NCBI GenBank assembly: GCA_017519885.1
Contig: JAFWRO010000057.1
Location: forward strand, 40,644 to 104,643
DNA from: Liminaster sp017519885
Lineage (GTDB): Bacteria; Bacteroidota; Bacteroidia; Bacteroidales; UBA3663
Direction of reading: 5' to 3'
Length of the DNA stretch: 64,000 nucleotides
Position numbers and translations under genes: made by a program. The notes beneath the pieces are model-generated. The model did not search any database and was not told the origin of the DNA. It was given only the letters and a program-made list of their open reading frames with translations. Position 1 is the stretch's first letter. Each line of letters begins with the position of its first letter. Positions 25,618 to 34,577 of this stretch are shown piece by piece.

Positions 25618-26727
25618 ATGAAGAAGTACATCAATATTGCTGTCTGGTGCGTGATAGGACTGTTTGTCCTTTACACTTTCTATTACCTCTATCAGCAGGC
25701 ACAGCCAAAGGTGAAGGTCTACGAAGTGCTTGCACCTGAAACGCGTGACATTGTGAAGACTAGTGTTGCTAGTGGCAAGGTGGAGCCTCGCGACGAGGTG
25801 AACATCAAGCCTCAGATCCAGGGAATCATCACCGAACTTTATGTTGAGGCAGGCAACAAGGTGAAGCAGAATGATCCGATTGCGAAGGTTGCAGTTATCC
25901 CCGATATGGCACAACTCAACAATGCACAAAGCAATGTGCGCACTGCGCAGTTAACTCTTGAAGAGACCCAGCGCGAGCACGACCGACTGAAGACCCTGCA
26001 TGAGAAGGGGCTCGTTTCGCACGAAGAGTTCGAAAAGAGCCAGAATGCGCTCGACAAGGCCATCGAGTCGCGACAAGCCGCACAGGATCAGCTCGATATT
26101 GTGACCGATGGCATCAGCAAACGTTCGGGCAAGATCAATACCACCATTGTTCGAAGCACTATTTCGGGCACAATTCTCGAAGTCCCTGTCAAAATTGGTA
26201 CTTCGGTCATCAATGCGAACTCGTTCAACGAAGGTACGACAGTGGCCACGGTGGCCGATATGAGCAATATCATTTTCCGTGGCAATATTGACGAAACCGA
26301 AGTGGGACGACTGCGCCAAGGTATGCATATCGATCTCACTATCGGAGCTATTCAGGGCGTGACATTGCCTGCTACGCTCGAATACATCTCGCCAAAGGGC
26401 AACGAGAGTAATGGCGCTATCCTCTTCGAGATCAAGGCTGCAGCACAGATTCCCGACACGATTGTTGTACGAGCTGGGTACAGTGCAAATGCAAAGATTG
26501 AGTTCGAGCGTCGAGACCAGGCACTCACCATTCAGGAAACTGCCATTGAGTTTGAAGGAGATTCAACCTTTGTCTATCGCCTCACATCGAGTGAGACCGC
26601 CAAGCCACAAAGCTTTGAGCGTATTCCAGTCGAAGTTGGCCTGAGCGATGGTCTTTACATCGAGGTGACCAAAGGTGTCACAAGCGATATGAAGCTTCGT
26701 GGAAACGAAATAAATGAAGAGAACTAA
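25618..26727 (+). CDS. Periplasmic adaptor (MacA/HlyD-type membrane fusion protein)
   Basis: 369 residues. One N-terminal membrane anchor (about 5-24, NIAVWCVIGLFVLYTFYYLY) is followed by a biotinyl-lipoyl-like domain (KPQIQGIITELYVEAGNKV), a helical hairpin (about 100-170, AQSNVRTAQLTLEETQREH), the returning lipoyl half (STISGTILEVPVKIGTSV) and beta-barrel and membrane-proximal domains. It connects the MacB-type permeases to an outer-membrane factor. No tolC-like gene follows here, so the complex must borrow one, possibly the TolC encoded at 48.8-50.1 kb. A terminator hairpin ends the operon. Confidence 0.92.
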   Translation: MKKYINIAVWCVIGLFVLYTFYYLYQQAQPKVKVYEVLAPETRDIVKTSVASGKVEPRDEVNIKPQIQGIITELYVEAGNKVKQNDPIAKVAVIPDMAQLNNAQSNVRTAQLTLEETQREHDRLKTLHEKGLVSHEEFEKSQNALDKAIESRQAAQDQLDIVTDGISKRSGKINTTIVRSTISGTILEVPVKIGTSVINANSFNEGTTVATVADMSNIIFRGNIDETEVGRLRQGMHIDLTIGAIQGVTLPATLEYISPKGNESNGAILFEIKAAAQIPDTIVVRAGYSANAKIEFERRDQALTIQETAIEFEGDSTFVYRLTSSETAKPQSFERIPVEVGLSDGLYIEVTKGVTSDMKLRGNEINEEN

Positions 26728-26752
26728 TAGTAAAGTTGATTCTTTATGACAA

Positions 26753-26784
26753 CAAAGGGGGCGGCAAATTTGCCGTCCCCTTTG
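26753..26784. terminator. Bidirectional terminator between convergent operons
   Basis: A continuous 16-bp self-complementary element (26753-26784, one G-U pair) flanked by T-rich sequence, between the adaptor gene (+) and the last ompH gene (-). Confidence 0.75.
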
Positions 26785-26802
26785 TCATTATTAAAATGAC
26801 GT

Positions 26803-27324
26803 TTAGAAACCTAACTCGGCCTTGACGAGCGGGAAAACATCATCGCACTGCTCGGGAGAGAAATACATGATGCCTGCCTGCTTAAGGTCGAAGATGTAGG
26901 TGTAGCCGTACTTGTCGCCCACAGTCTGGATGGCCTGCGACACGCGTTCGATGATAGGAGCGGTCTTGGCCTCACGCTGTTCGCGAAGACTTTTGGCAGC
27001 CTTTTCGCGGAACTGCTGTATGCGCTGCTGCAGCTGCTCGATTTCCTGTGCCCTTGCTTCTGCAATGTTGGGGTCGAGTGTCTGCTGAACGGCTACGAAG
27101 TCACTTACCTTGATCTGATACTCTTCGCCCATTTTCTGAATCTCGTTGTCGTAGGAGAGCTGTATCTGTGCCAACTCATCCTCCACGGCCTTGCTTTCAG
27201 GCATAAGTCGGAAGAGCTGGGCCATGTCGATATTGCCAAACTTGGGTGCCTTTGGTTCGGACTGTGCATTTAGTCCGTAGACGAATAGACAGGACAAAAG
27301 ACAGATTGCAAGGAAGTGCTTCAT
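26803..27324 (-). CDS. OmpH/Skp-family periplasmic chaperone, third copy
   Basis: 173 residues with a signal peptide (to about residue 20, VYGLNAQ). IDMAQLFRLMPE, a long coiled-coil arm (about 45-130, rich in Gln, Glu and Lys) and the C-terminal YIFDLKQAGIMYFSP follow the OmpH plan. Skp-type proteins are trimeric holdases that carry unfolded outer-membrane proteins to the Bam complex. It is the last gene of the bamA operon, 31 nt after the second copy. Its C-terminus diverges from the other two, which suggests subfunctionalisation (inference). Confidence 0.9.
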   Translation of the reverse strand: MKHFLAICLLSCLFVYGLNAQSEPKAPKFGNIDMAQLFRLMPESKAVEDELAQIQLSYDNEIQKMGEEYQIKVSDFVAVQQTLDPNIAEARAQEIEQLQQRIQQFREKAAKSLREQREAKTAPIIERVSQAIQTVGDKYGYTYIFDLKQAGIMYFSPEQCDDVFPLVKAELGF

Positions 27325-27355
27325 AAGAGTTTATTGGATGTTCTCTTGACCAATA

Positions 27356-27862
27356 TTACTTAATGCCAAGTTCGACCTTGACGAGACCGGTCACGTCGGT
27401 AGTCTGCGAAGCCGAGAAATAGGTGGCATCGTTGGTTGGGAAGACGGCAAGGAACTTCTCGCGGTCGCCCACAGCCTTAACGGCCTTGAAGAGCTTCTCC
27501 TGGATCATGCCAAGCTGCTGCTCGCGATACTGGGTGATCTGCTGGTAAGCGCTCTGCTGATACTGCTCAGCACGCTGCTGGAGTGAACGGAGTTCGTCCT
27601 CACGGACGCCACGTGTCAGCTCATCGAGGGAGTCAGCCTGCTCTACGTAAGCCTGGTACTTGGTTTGGAACTCGTCCTGCATGCTCTTGGCCTGTGTCTG
27701 GAATTTGGTAGTGCGGTCGGCCAATTCCTTCTCGAGGACCGATGTCTCAGGCATAGCCTGCATTACTTCGTCGAGGTTGACGGTACCAATCTTGAGGGTC
27801 TGAGCATAGGAAGTGATGCTTGCGATAGCAATGATGGCTGCTACAAAGAGTTTTTTGAACAT
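27356..27862 (-). CDS. OmpH/Skp-family periplasmic chaperone, second copy
   Basis: 168 residues with a signal peptide (to about residue 20, ITSYAQ). KIGTVNLDEVMQAMPE begins the body domain, followed by a coiled-coil tentacle of about 80 residues and a last strand (DATYFSASQTTDVTGLVKVE). It carries client outer-membrane proteins in the periplasm. It lies 173 nt downstream of the first copy; that spacer holds a 9-bp-period repeat. Confidence 0.92.
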   Translation of the reverse strand: MFKKLFVAAIIAIASITSYAQTLKIGTVNLDEVMQAMPETSVLEKELADRTTKFQTQAKSMQDEFQTKYQAYVEQADSLDELTRGVREDELRSLQQRAEQYQQSAYQQITQYREQQLGMIQEKLFKAVKAVGDREKFLAVFPTNDATYFSASQTTDVTGLVKVELGIK

Positions 27863-27985
27863 AGTTTTGGTGTTTGTTTTGTTTGATTTATTTGATTTCT
27901 ATTGTATATTTTTATTTGTCGTTGTTTTATTCTAAGACACTTTTGCCCCAGTCGATAAACTGGGGCTTTCAATCTATTTGGACCG

Positions 27986-28035
27986 TTCGGAATCATTCGA
28001 ACCTCTCGAACCCTTCGAACTTTTCGAACCCTTCC
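27986..28035. repeat. 9-bp-period TTCGAA repeat between ompH genes
   Basis: Five to six steps of 9 bp with core TTCGAA or TCGAACC (27986-28035), reaching the stop codon of the first ompH gene. It belongs to the same family as 36062-36123, 47567-47599 and 55336-55391. Confidence 0.8.
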
Positions 28036-28545
28036 TTAGTATCCCATCTTCTGCAATACCTCCTTCGAGATGTCGATCTTGGGGCTTGCATAGATGACGC
28101 TTTCGGCCGAAGCACGGTCGATGACCATCGAGAAATTGTTCTTCTCGGCAATCTCTTTCACGGCATTGTAGATGTCATCCTGAATGTGCCCCACCAGACT
28201 GTTGCGCTTCTGATACAGTTCGCCTTCGGGGCCGAAATACTTGAGACGCAGATCCTGCACCTCCTTCTCCTTAGCCAGAATGTCGTTCTCGCGCTGGATT
28301 TTCTGCTCCTGGGTCAGATAGACCATATCGGCCTCATACTGCTTGTACATCTGTTCAGCCTCGGCTGCCAATGTCTCGACTTCGGCCTGCCAGCGCTTGC
28401 TGATCTGGTTGAGCTGCTCGTTGGCCATCTCATACTGCGGTATCTGCTTCAGGATATAATCCATGTCGATAAGGGCGTACTTCTGTGCAAAGGCATTCAC
28501 GCTGCCCAAGAGGGCGACAACGCATGCGATGATGATTTTCTTCAT
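28036..28545 (-). CDS. OmpH/Skp-family periplasmic chaperone, first copy
   Basis: 169 residues with a signal peptide (to about residue 20, VNAFAQ). ALIDMDYILKQIPQYE opens the body, followed by a coiled-coil arm (about 40-120) and VIDRASAESVIYASPKIDIS. It lies directly after bamA, a position conserved across Bacteroidales, and works with BamA in outer-membrane protein delivery. Confidence 0.93.
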   Translation of the reverse strand: MKKIIIACVVALLGSVNAFAQKYALIDMDYILKQIPQYEMANEQLNQISKRWQAEVETLAAEAEQMYKQYEADMVYLTQEQKIQRENDILAKEKEVQDLRLKYFGPEGELYQKRNSLVGHIQDDIYNAVKEIAEKNNFSMVIDRASAESVIYASPKIDISKEVLQKMGY

Positions 28546-28631
28546 ATAGCAAAAGGATTTTTAAGGGTTGATTTTGCTTTTAAGACTAAAAGAAAATATT
28601 GAAGTTTAAACATTCTGTCTAGAAGTGTCAT

Positions 28632-31337
28632 TTAGAACTCCTGGCCAATGACGAAGTGGAAGTTCGAACCCGAATTGCTCGACGAGCCGAAAGTATTGTC
28701 GAAGCCATAGCCCCAGTCGATACCCAGCATACCAATCATCGGGAGGAAGATGCGGACGCCGGCACCCATCGAACGTTTCAGCGAGAATGGATTGAAGTAT
28801 TTGATGTCGGTCCAGGCATTACCTGCTTCGGCAAATATCAGTCCATAGATAGTCGAAGACGACTCAAGCATAAACGGATAGCGAAGCTCGGCCACTACGC
28901 GTGCATAGCAGGTAGCCACATCGTTGGTGTAACTGTAGTTCGAGGTGAGCGAACCGTTCTCGTAGCCACGCAATGGGATGTACTCTGTAATGTAGCTCGA
29001 CGAATAGTACGAGTTGCCGTCACCACCCATGTAGTAGCTGTTGAAGGGTGACAGCTTGTTTGGGTTGTAGTGTCCCAGGAAGCCGAAGTCCGAACGGGTG
29101 TGGAACACGAGTGTGCGGGTATTGCCGACGATAGGGGTGAAGGTCTTGGTCGAGAACTTGATCTTCCAGAACTCCAGCCAGCGCATCTTGTCCTGCGAAT
29201 ACTTCTCCTGAGCGGCAAGCTTGTCCTTGTCCTGGAAGAGGGAGTAGGGAGGAGCAAATTCCGCATCGAGGGTGAAGGTCGAACCACGACGTGTGTAGTA
29301 CGGATTGTCGATGGAGTTGCGCGAAAGGATGGCTTCGACGGAGAGGCTGTTCGATGTGCCGTTCGAGACGGGGAAGTACTGCCAGTCCTTGAGGATATAC
29401 ACGTGGTAGTTGAGCAAAGCCTGCAGCTGGAAGTAGTCATCAGGCCAACTCAGACGCTTGCCGAAGCCTAGCGAAGCACCAATCATCTGGATAGACTTGT
29501 CGGGGTCGATGGCATATTCGTATGAAGCTGTGTTGCCATAGCCATATCCGTAGCCGCCATAACCATATCCGCCGTAGCCATAACCATAGGGACTGTATCC
29601 TCCATAGTAGCCGTTGTACATATTGTTGTAGTACGTGTTGCTATAGTAGCGCGAGTTGATGTCCGACTGGCGGGAATAGTACACCGAAAGGTTGAGCGAA
29701 TTGGGTCGCTTGCCTCCGAACCAGGGATTCATGTACGATACCGAATACGACTGGTAATATTGGGCATTGGTCTGTACCGAAAGGGTGAACGTTTCGCCTT
29801 CGCCCGAAGGATAGATGCCGTGGTAGCGAGAAGGATGGAAGAGATCCTTCATCGAGATGTTGGTCAGCTTGAGCGAGATGCGGCCGATAAGGCCAGTTGA
29901 ACCCCAACCGAGTGAGAACTCTACTTGGTCGTTGGCCTTCGACTCGAGGTCGTAGATGATATCCACGGTGCCGTCCTCGGTATTTGGCACTGGGCGCGGG
30001 TTCATCTTCTCGGGGTCGAAGTGTCCGGTCTGTGCCAATTCACGTGCCGAACGGATGAGGTCGGTCTTAGAGAAGAGTTCACCTGGGCGGGTGCGAAGCT
30101 CACGACGGATGACGTGTTCGTAGAGTCGGTCGTTACCGTTGATGACCACCTTGTTGATGCGTGCCGGAGGACCTTCTACAACGCGGAACTCGAGATCTAC
30201 CGAGTCGCCTTCGATGTTCACCTCGATGGGATCCATGCGGAAGAAGAGGTAGCCCTGATCCATGTAGAGGGTGCCGATGCCGTCCTCATCCTCGTCGATA
30301 CGTTTCTTGATTTTCCTCTGGTTATAGACATCTCCCTTTTGGAGCTGCAGGAAGGCGAGAAGTCGTTCTTCCGACTCCACGGTATTACCCACGATCGACA
30401 TGTTGCGGATATAGTACTTCTGACCTTCCTCGACGTCGATGGTGAGGTTGATGTGCTTGTCGTCGTAGCGTTCCTGCTTGTCACTCAGGATACGTGCATC
30501 ACGATAGCCCAACTCGTGAAACTTGTCGATAAGTTTCTGCTTGTCCTCCTTGTAGGTCTCTGGCACGAACTTCTTGGCGCGGAATGCATTGTACCACTTG
30601 TTCACGGCGTTGGTCTTCTTCAACGCTGCATTGGCCTTGCGATAGGTCATGTAGTTCTTCTTGAGGGGCAGCAGTTTCTTGTGTCCGATACTGTCCCAGG
30701 TGTCGAGACCATTGATGACGAGGTTCTTGATCTTCACCTTCTCGTGCTTGTCCACATAGATGGTGAGGTTCACCATGTTCTTGAGTGTGGAATCATCCTG
30801 CTGATAGATCTCGACATCGGCATTCTGATAGCCCTTGCCATCGTAGTAACGCTTGATGATGGTCTTGGCACGGTCAATGATGTTGGGAGTCACCTGGCTG
30901 CCCTTGGCTACACCAATCTGTGCGTCGAGGTCTTCGCGTTCCGACTTCTTGACGCCATCATATTCGATGTTGGCGATGCGAGGACGTGGGGTCAAGGCAA
31001 TCTTGAGCCAACAATCGTTCTCATACACCTTTTCGAGCGTAATGGTGACGTCGCTGAAGAGACCCTGTCGCCAGAAACGCTTGATGGCATTGGTCACTTC
31101 GTCGCCCGGCACGGTGATGGTCTGTCCAATGGAGAGACCCGAAAAACCGATGAGGACATAATCCTCGTAGTTGTCGGCACCGGTGACTTCGATACCGCGT
31201 ATGGTGTATTTCTTACCGGTCTGTGCGGTCTGGTTGACCGTAGGGTGGTAAATTGTGTCGTTAGGAAGTTCCTGAGCCAAGGTGATGCCTGCGAACGACA
31301 TCACGAGGAGGAACAGTATCGTAACTTTACGTATCAT
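28632..31337 (-). CDS. bamA: Outer-membrane protein assembly factor BamA
   Basis: 901 residues. It has a signal peptide (to about residue 21), about five POTRA domains (about 45-440; the first begins with KYTIRGIEVTGADNYEDYVL) and an Omp85 barrel from about 470 to the C-terminal Phe of FHFVIGQEF. It is the core of the Bam complex, which inserts beta-barrel proteins in the outer membrane. The odd feature is a low-complexity Gly/Tyr-rich segment at about residues 565-608 (repeats of GYGG and YGYG), placed where a barrel loop should be. It is in an operon with uppS upstream (26-nt gap) and three ompH genes downstream. Confidence 0.96.
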   Translation of the reverse strand: MIRKVTILFLLVMSFAGITLAQELPNDTIYHPTVNQTAQTGKKYTIRGIEVTGADNYEDYVLIGFSGLSIGQTITVPGDEVTNAIKRFWRQGLFSDVTITLEKVYENDCWLKIALTPRPRIANIEYDGVKKSEREDLDAQIGVAKGSQVTPNIIDRAKTIIKRYYDGKGYQNADVEIYQQDDSTLKNMVNLTIYVDKHEKVKIKNLVINGLDTWDSIGHKKLLPLKKNYMTYRKANAALKKTNAVNKWYNAFRAKKFVPETYKEDKQKLIDKFHELGYRDARILSDKQERYDDKHINLTIDVEEGQKYYIRNMSIVGNTVESEERLLAFLQLQKGDVYNQRKIKKRIDEDEDGIGTLYMDQGYLFFRMDPIEVNIEGDSVDLEFRVVEGPPARINKVVINGNDRLYEHVIRRELRTRPGELFSKTDLIRSARELAQTGHFDPEKMNPRPVPNTEDGTVDIIYDLESKANDQVEFSLGWGSTGLIGRISLKLTNISMKDLFHPSRYHGIYPSGEGETFTLSVQTNAQYYQSYSVSYMNPWFGGKRPNSLNLSVYYSRQSDINSRYYSNTYYNNMYNGYYGGYSPYGYGYGGYGYGGYGYGYGNTASYEYAIDPDKSIQMIGASLGFGKRLSWPDDYFQLQALLNYHVYILKDWQYFPVSNGTSNSLSVEAILSRNSIDNPYYTRRGSTFTLDAEFAPPYSLFQDKDKLAAQEKYSQDKMRWLEFWKIKFSTKTFTPIVGNTRTLVFHTRSDFGFLGHYNPNKLSPFNSYYMGGDGNSYYSSSYITEYIPLRGYENGSLTSNYSYTNDVATCYARVVAELRYPFMLESSSTIYGLIFAEAGNAWTDIKYFNPFSLKRSMGAGVRIFLPMIGMLGIDWGYGFDNTFGSSSNSGSNFHFVIGQEF

Positions 31338-31363
31338 TAATTTAATAATGTGTAATTACTGGG

Positions 31364-32122
31364 TTATTTGGTGCCGGCTTCTGCCTGCACTTGGGCACTG
31401 GTCTTGCCGAAACGACGTTCACGCGACTGGTAGTCGACGATGGCATCGTAGAACTGCTCGTGGTGAAAGTCGGGCCAAAGGACGGGAGTGAAGTACAGTT
31501 CGGAGTAGGAGATCTGCCAAAGCATGAAGTTCGAGATGCGTTCCTCGCCACCGGTGCGAATCAGCAGATCGGGGTCGGGGTACCACGAAGTCGTCAGGTT
31601 GCGGCTGATCATCTCCTGATCGATCTCTTCGGGCTTGATGGTGCCCTCGACGCACTGGCGTGCCAGGCGTTGCATCGTATCGACGAGCTCCCAGCGTGCG
31701 CTGTAGCTCAGGGCAATGATGAGGGTAATGTCTTGGCAGTCCTTGGTCTGTTCAATCGACCATTTGAGCTTATCCATGGCAAACTTGGGCACGCGGCTGA
31801 AGTCGCCTATCATGCCGAGGCGCACGCCCTTGCGTATCATGTCGGGTGTCTCCAGTTCGACAGCATAAGCGATGAGGTTCATCAGCGTGTCAACCTCCTT
31901 CTGCGGGCGGTTCCAGTTCTCGGTCGAAAAGGCATAGACGGTCAGGTATTTCACGCCTGCCCATTTTGCGGCTTCGATGGAGTCGTGCAGCGAATCGATG
32001 CCAGCCTTGTGGCCTTCCGAACGGTCCATTCCACGCTGCCTGGCCCAACGTCCGTTACCATCCATGATGATGGCCACTGACTTTGGCGAGCGGGTTTTGT
32101 CGATTTGTTCAAGTGTTGCCAT
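31364..32122 (-). CDS. uppS: Isoprenyl transferase (undecaprenyl diphosphate synthase)
   Basis: Makes the C55 lipid carrier for peptidoglycan and surface polysaccharide from farnesyl diphosphate and isopentenyl diphosphate. It has 252 residues from the ATG at 32122 (MATLEQIDKTR). The longer frame from 32203 would overlap the previous gene, and its extra residues do not match the family. Hallmarks are IIMDGNGRWARQRG with the catalytic Asp, EGHKAGIDSL, YAFSTENWNRP and the C-terminal PDLLIRTGGEERISNFMLWQ. It lies in the bamA operon between porG and bamA, the usual Bacteroidales order. Confidence 0.95.
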   Translation of the reverse strand: MATLEQIDKTRSPKSVAIIMDGNGRWARQRGMDRSEGHKAGIDSLHDSIEAAKWAGVKYLTVYAFSTENWNRPQKEVDTLMNLIAYAVELETPDMIRKGVRLGMIGDFSRVPKFAMDKLKWSIEQTKDCQDITLIIALSYSARWELVDTMQRLARQCVEGTIKPEEIDQEMISRNLTTSWYPDPDLLIRTGGEERISNFMLWQISYSELYFTPVLWPDFHHEQFYDAIVDYQSRERRFGKTSAQVQAEAGTK

Positions 32123-32169
32123 ATATTGTTGATGTTTTGTCTGTTTTGGTTGAATGCCTGATGAAGGCG

Positions 32170-32856
32170 TTATTTTCTCATCTGGTTTTTCTGGTTGTGG
32201 CATTCGATGCAGCGTTCCTTGAAGTCGAAGGTAACGCTTAGTTGTATCGATGCCATCCAGTCGTTGTCGATGAGCGAACTTGTGGCGATTCCCTCGGGGT
32301 CAACTCTGCCATCGAGCTTGTCGCTGAAGGTCTTGGTGAAGAGGAGGGTTACCTGGGAGTTCCAGCGTTTGGCCATCTTGAATTTGTAGCCCGCGCCGAA
32401 GGGGATTCCCAGTGCAAACGACGAGCCGTCATCCCCTCCGTTCACCAGCCCTGCCGAGAGCCCTGCGGTGAGGAAGGGCGTATAGCGTTTCTTTTCGCGA
32501 TAGTCGCTGCCTAGTCCATAGTTCCAGAAGTGTACCTCAGGACGTAGCTGCAGTTGCCAGTAGCGTCGACTGAATTCGTAGTCACCGCCGGGGAATGCAG
32601 CGTTGAAGTCGCGTGTATCTCCCTTGAGGCCCGAACTCTGAATTTCTGCGGCCAAAGCCCAGCGTAGGTTGAGGTTGTAGCGATAGATAAGGCTGTACGA
32701 AAGGGAAGGGCTATATACGGCCTTCGAGGCATTCACGTCACCGTAACCCCAACTGGCCCCTAAGCCACCACCGATTTCGTAGAGGTATTCCTTCTCCTGT
32801 GCCCCGACGGTGGTCAGAAGGATGGCAAGGAGGCAGGTCATCAGCCATTTCTTCAT
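32170..32856 (-). CDS. DUF6089 / PorG-like outer-membrane beta-barrel protein
   Basis: 228 residues with a signal peptide (to about residue 19, TTVGAQ) and an eight-strand-like small barrel (alternating strands such as YEIGGGLGASWGYGDV and SIQLSVTFDF). The C-terminal CIECHNQKNQMRK is a typical tail of this family. In Porphyromonas gingivalis the corresponding gene, also just upstream of uppS-bamA, encodes PorG, a part of the type IX secretion ring. Whether this species runs a T9SS is not shown by this window; no CTD-bearing cargo was seen here. Confidence 0.85.
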   Translation of the reverse strand: MKKWLMTCLLAILLTTVGAQEKEYLYEIGGGLGASWGYGDVNASKAVYSPSLSYSLIYRYNLNLRWALAAEIQSSGLKGDTRDFNAAFPGGDYEFSRRYWQLQLRPEVHFWNYGLGSDYREKKRYTPFLTAGLSAGLVNGGDDGSSFALGIPFGAGYKFKMAKRWNSQVTLLFTKTFSDKLDGRVDPEGIATSSLIDNDWMASIQLSVTFDFKERCIECHNQKNQMRK

Positions 32857-32860
32857 ACTA

Positions 32861-34402
32861 TCAACGCAGCTTGTCGAATGTGAGTGAGTTCAGACATCCT
32901 CCCCATACCGAGGTCTTGAATGTGCCATCGGCACGACGTCCGCCGAAGAAGTACATCCTGAAGGACTGTGGATCGTAGAAGGCCGAGTTGCAGGCCACTT
33001 TCCCGATTGGTGTATTGTCGGCATACTGGGTGTAGTAGCGACTCAGACGGTGCCAGCTCACACCGCTATCCTCCGAATAGTAAAGCGTCGTATAGTATTT
33101 GTTGTACAGTCGATTGGTGGGAACGTCACCTGTGGCAGTAAAGCCTGGATGCAGCAGCCAGAATGTCTTCGGCTTGTCGCTGTCGATGGTGTATTCGAGC
33201 ACCGATGCACCCGTCATACCTGGCATCTCATCCTGCAGGAATTCTACCCAGTTCGGCCCGTGCACATCGTCATTCCAGCCGTCGCACGACCAGGTACTTG
33301 ACACGAACTGCCCTGAAACCGTCAATCCACCGGTGATGTAAAGACGTGAGGTGAGGTTGCCGTAGTTGCTGCGTGCTTCAGTCCAGATGGGACGCGTGAA
33401 GCCTGTCACGGGGAAGTTGTCAGGGATTTGCTGAGCCACATGCCAATTCGATGCGTCGGCCGAAACGGCAAAGCGATATGCATCGTCCACTTTCACTATG
33501 ACGTTCAGCGAATCCTGGTTCCAGTTCCCATATACGTCCTTCGTCTTGTACTGATTGCCCAGAATGGTCACAAACGTTTGCCCGCTGTTGGCGACTTTCC
33601 AGTGGAAGCCGTCGGCCGAGGTCATCAGCCTGCCGTTGATCTTGCCGATGGCATAGAGTTGGTTGTGCCAGTTGTAGAGTGTCTTGAGGTCAAGCAGTTC
33701 GCCCTCGGCAACGCTGACGTCGGTCATCGCTTGCCATTCAGTGGGACTGTTTTCGCTGAGCTTCGAGGTGCTAACCTTGTAGCTTTGGCCATTTTCCTCC
33801 ACAAACCAATAGAGCGTCTGTCCGATGGTGTCGGTGCGCTGGTCTGTGATGTTCATGTCGGCCCACATCTCATCGGTATAGTCGTGCCAGACAATAGTGT
33901 CGCCCTCCACCTTGTGGACATTAACCTTGATGTGGTAGGTTTTGCGGTTGCCGCCGCGAGCCACTATGGTCATGCGTGCATCGGGATAGGAGCCGAAGTA
34001 GAATGCCGAGTCGGAAGAGAATTGTGCATACTGGCCAAGTTCGCCGTCCAGCCCGAAGAGTTCCAGATAGACGCTGTCGGGCTTGGAGAAGCTAACCGAG
34101 ATCTTCACCGAGTCAGCGATGACGCCACGGGGCAGCGAATCGGGATTGAAGATGATGCCATCGTTGGGATAGAGTGCGTGGATCGAGTCGTCGCTCAATC
34201 CGTAATTGTCGATGGTAAACGAATACTTCGAAAGGCCGGAGCAGACGTTCGTGTTGTCTTCGAGCGAAAACGAAGTTACAATGCAGTTGTAGTAGTCGGT
34301 CACTACTGTCTCCGAGTCGTTGCCTGAGCCCAAACAGGAGGTGAGGCCTATGGCGACCAATGTCCAACAGATCAGACCGGATATATGTCGAAATAGTTTC
34401 AT
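32861..34402 (-). CDS. DUF6242-type lipoprotein with beta-propeller-like C-terminal region
   Basis: 513 residues from the ATG at 34402 (MKLFRHISGL), chosen because it gives a proper lipoprotein signal (VAIGLTSC with the acceptor Cys). The N-terminal part (to about 180) is Ig-like, with TIDNYGLSDDSI and repeated strand patterns. The rest contains repeats of the kind found in propellers (LYAIGKINGRLMTSADGFHW, then RLYITGGL and MYFFGGRRADG). Function is unknown. It ends 4 nt before the porG start, so it is the first gene of the bamA operon here. A -7-like TAAATTTG lies at 34430-34437 on the minus strand, without a clear -33 box. Confidence 0.8.
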   Translation of the reverse strand: MKLFRHISGLICWTLVAIGLTSCLGSGNDSETVVTDYYNCIVTSFSLEDNTNVCSGLSKYSFTIDNYGLSDDSIHALYPNDGIIFNPDSLPRGVIADSVKISVSFSKPDSVYLELFGLDGELGQYAQFSSDSAFYFGSYPDARMTIVARGGNRKTYHIKVNVHKVEGDTIVWHDYTDEMWADMNITDQRTDTIGQTLYWFVEENGQSYKVSTSKLSENSPTEWQAMTDVSVAEGELLDLKTLYNWHNQLYAIGKINGRLMTSADGFHWKVANSGQTFVTILGNQYKTKDVYGNWNQDSLNVIVKVDDAYRFAVSADASNWHVAQQIPDNFPVTGFTRPIWTEARSNYGNLTSRLYITGGLTVSGQFVSSTWSCDGWNDDVHGPNWVEFLQDEMPGMTGASVLEYTIDSDKPKTFWLLHPGFTATGDVPTNRLYNKYYTTLYYSEDSGVSWHRLSRYYTQYADNTPIGKVACNSAFYDPQSFRMYFFGGRRADGTFKTSVWGGCLNSLTFDKLR

Positions 34403-34565
34403 ATCTATTTTTATACCAAAAATCGTGCGCAAATTTAGTGATTTTTCTTCAAAGATGGCCCTTTTTAGGCACATAATTATAATATTTTAGGGGAATTTCG
34501 TGTGAAAATGCCTTTTTTTTAGAAATTATGACACCTTTTTATGTCAATCTTTCATAAAAAATCCC

Positions 34566-34573
34566 TAACTTTG
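34566..34573 (+). promoter_or_regulatory. -7 promoter box immediately upstream of prmC
   Basis: TAACTTTG ends only 4 nt before the prmC ATG at 34578. No TTTG box stands at the expected distance. If used, the transcript would be leaderless or nearly so. Confidence 0.45.
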
Positions 34574-34577
34574 CACC

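Noticed and set aside
27874..28602. 242-codon frame antisense to the first ompH gene
   Set aside because: Leucine-rich shadow of the OmpH coiled coil; it also crosses the 9-bp repeat in the spacer.
29925..31340. 471-codon open frame antisense to bamA
   Set aside because: The sense strand encodes clear POTRA domains. The antisense product has only hydrophobic low-complexity stretches.
32170..32856. Proof of an active type IX secretion system from porG and gldH
   Set aside because: Both families occur in Bacteroidales lacking gliding or classical T9SS cargo, and no C-terminal sorting domain was recognised in the secreted proteins of this window.
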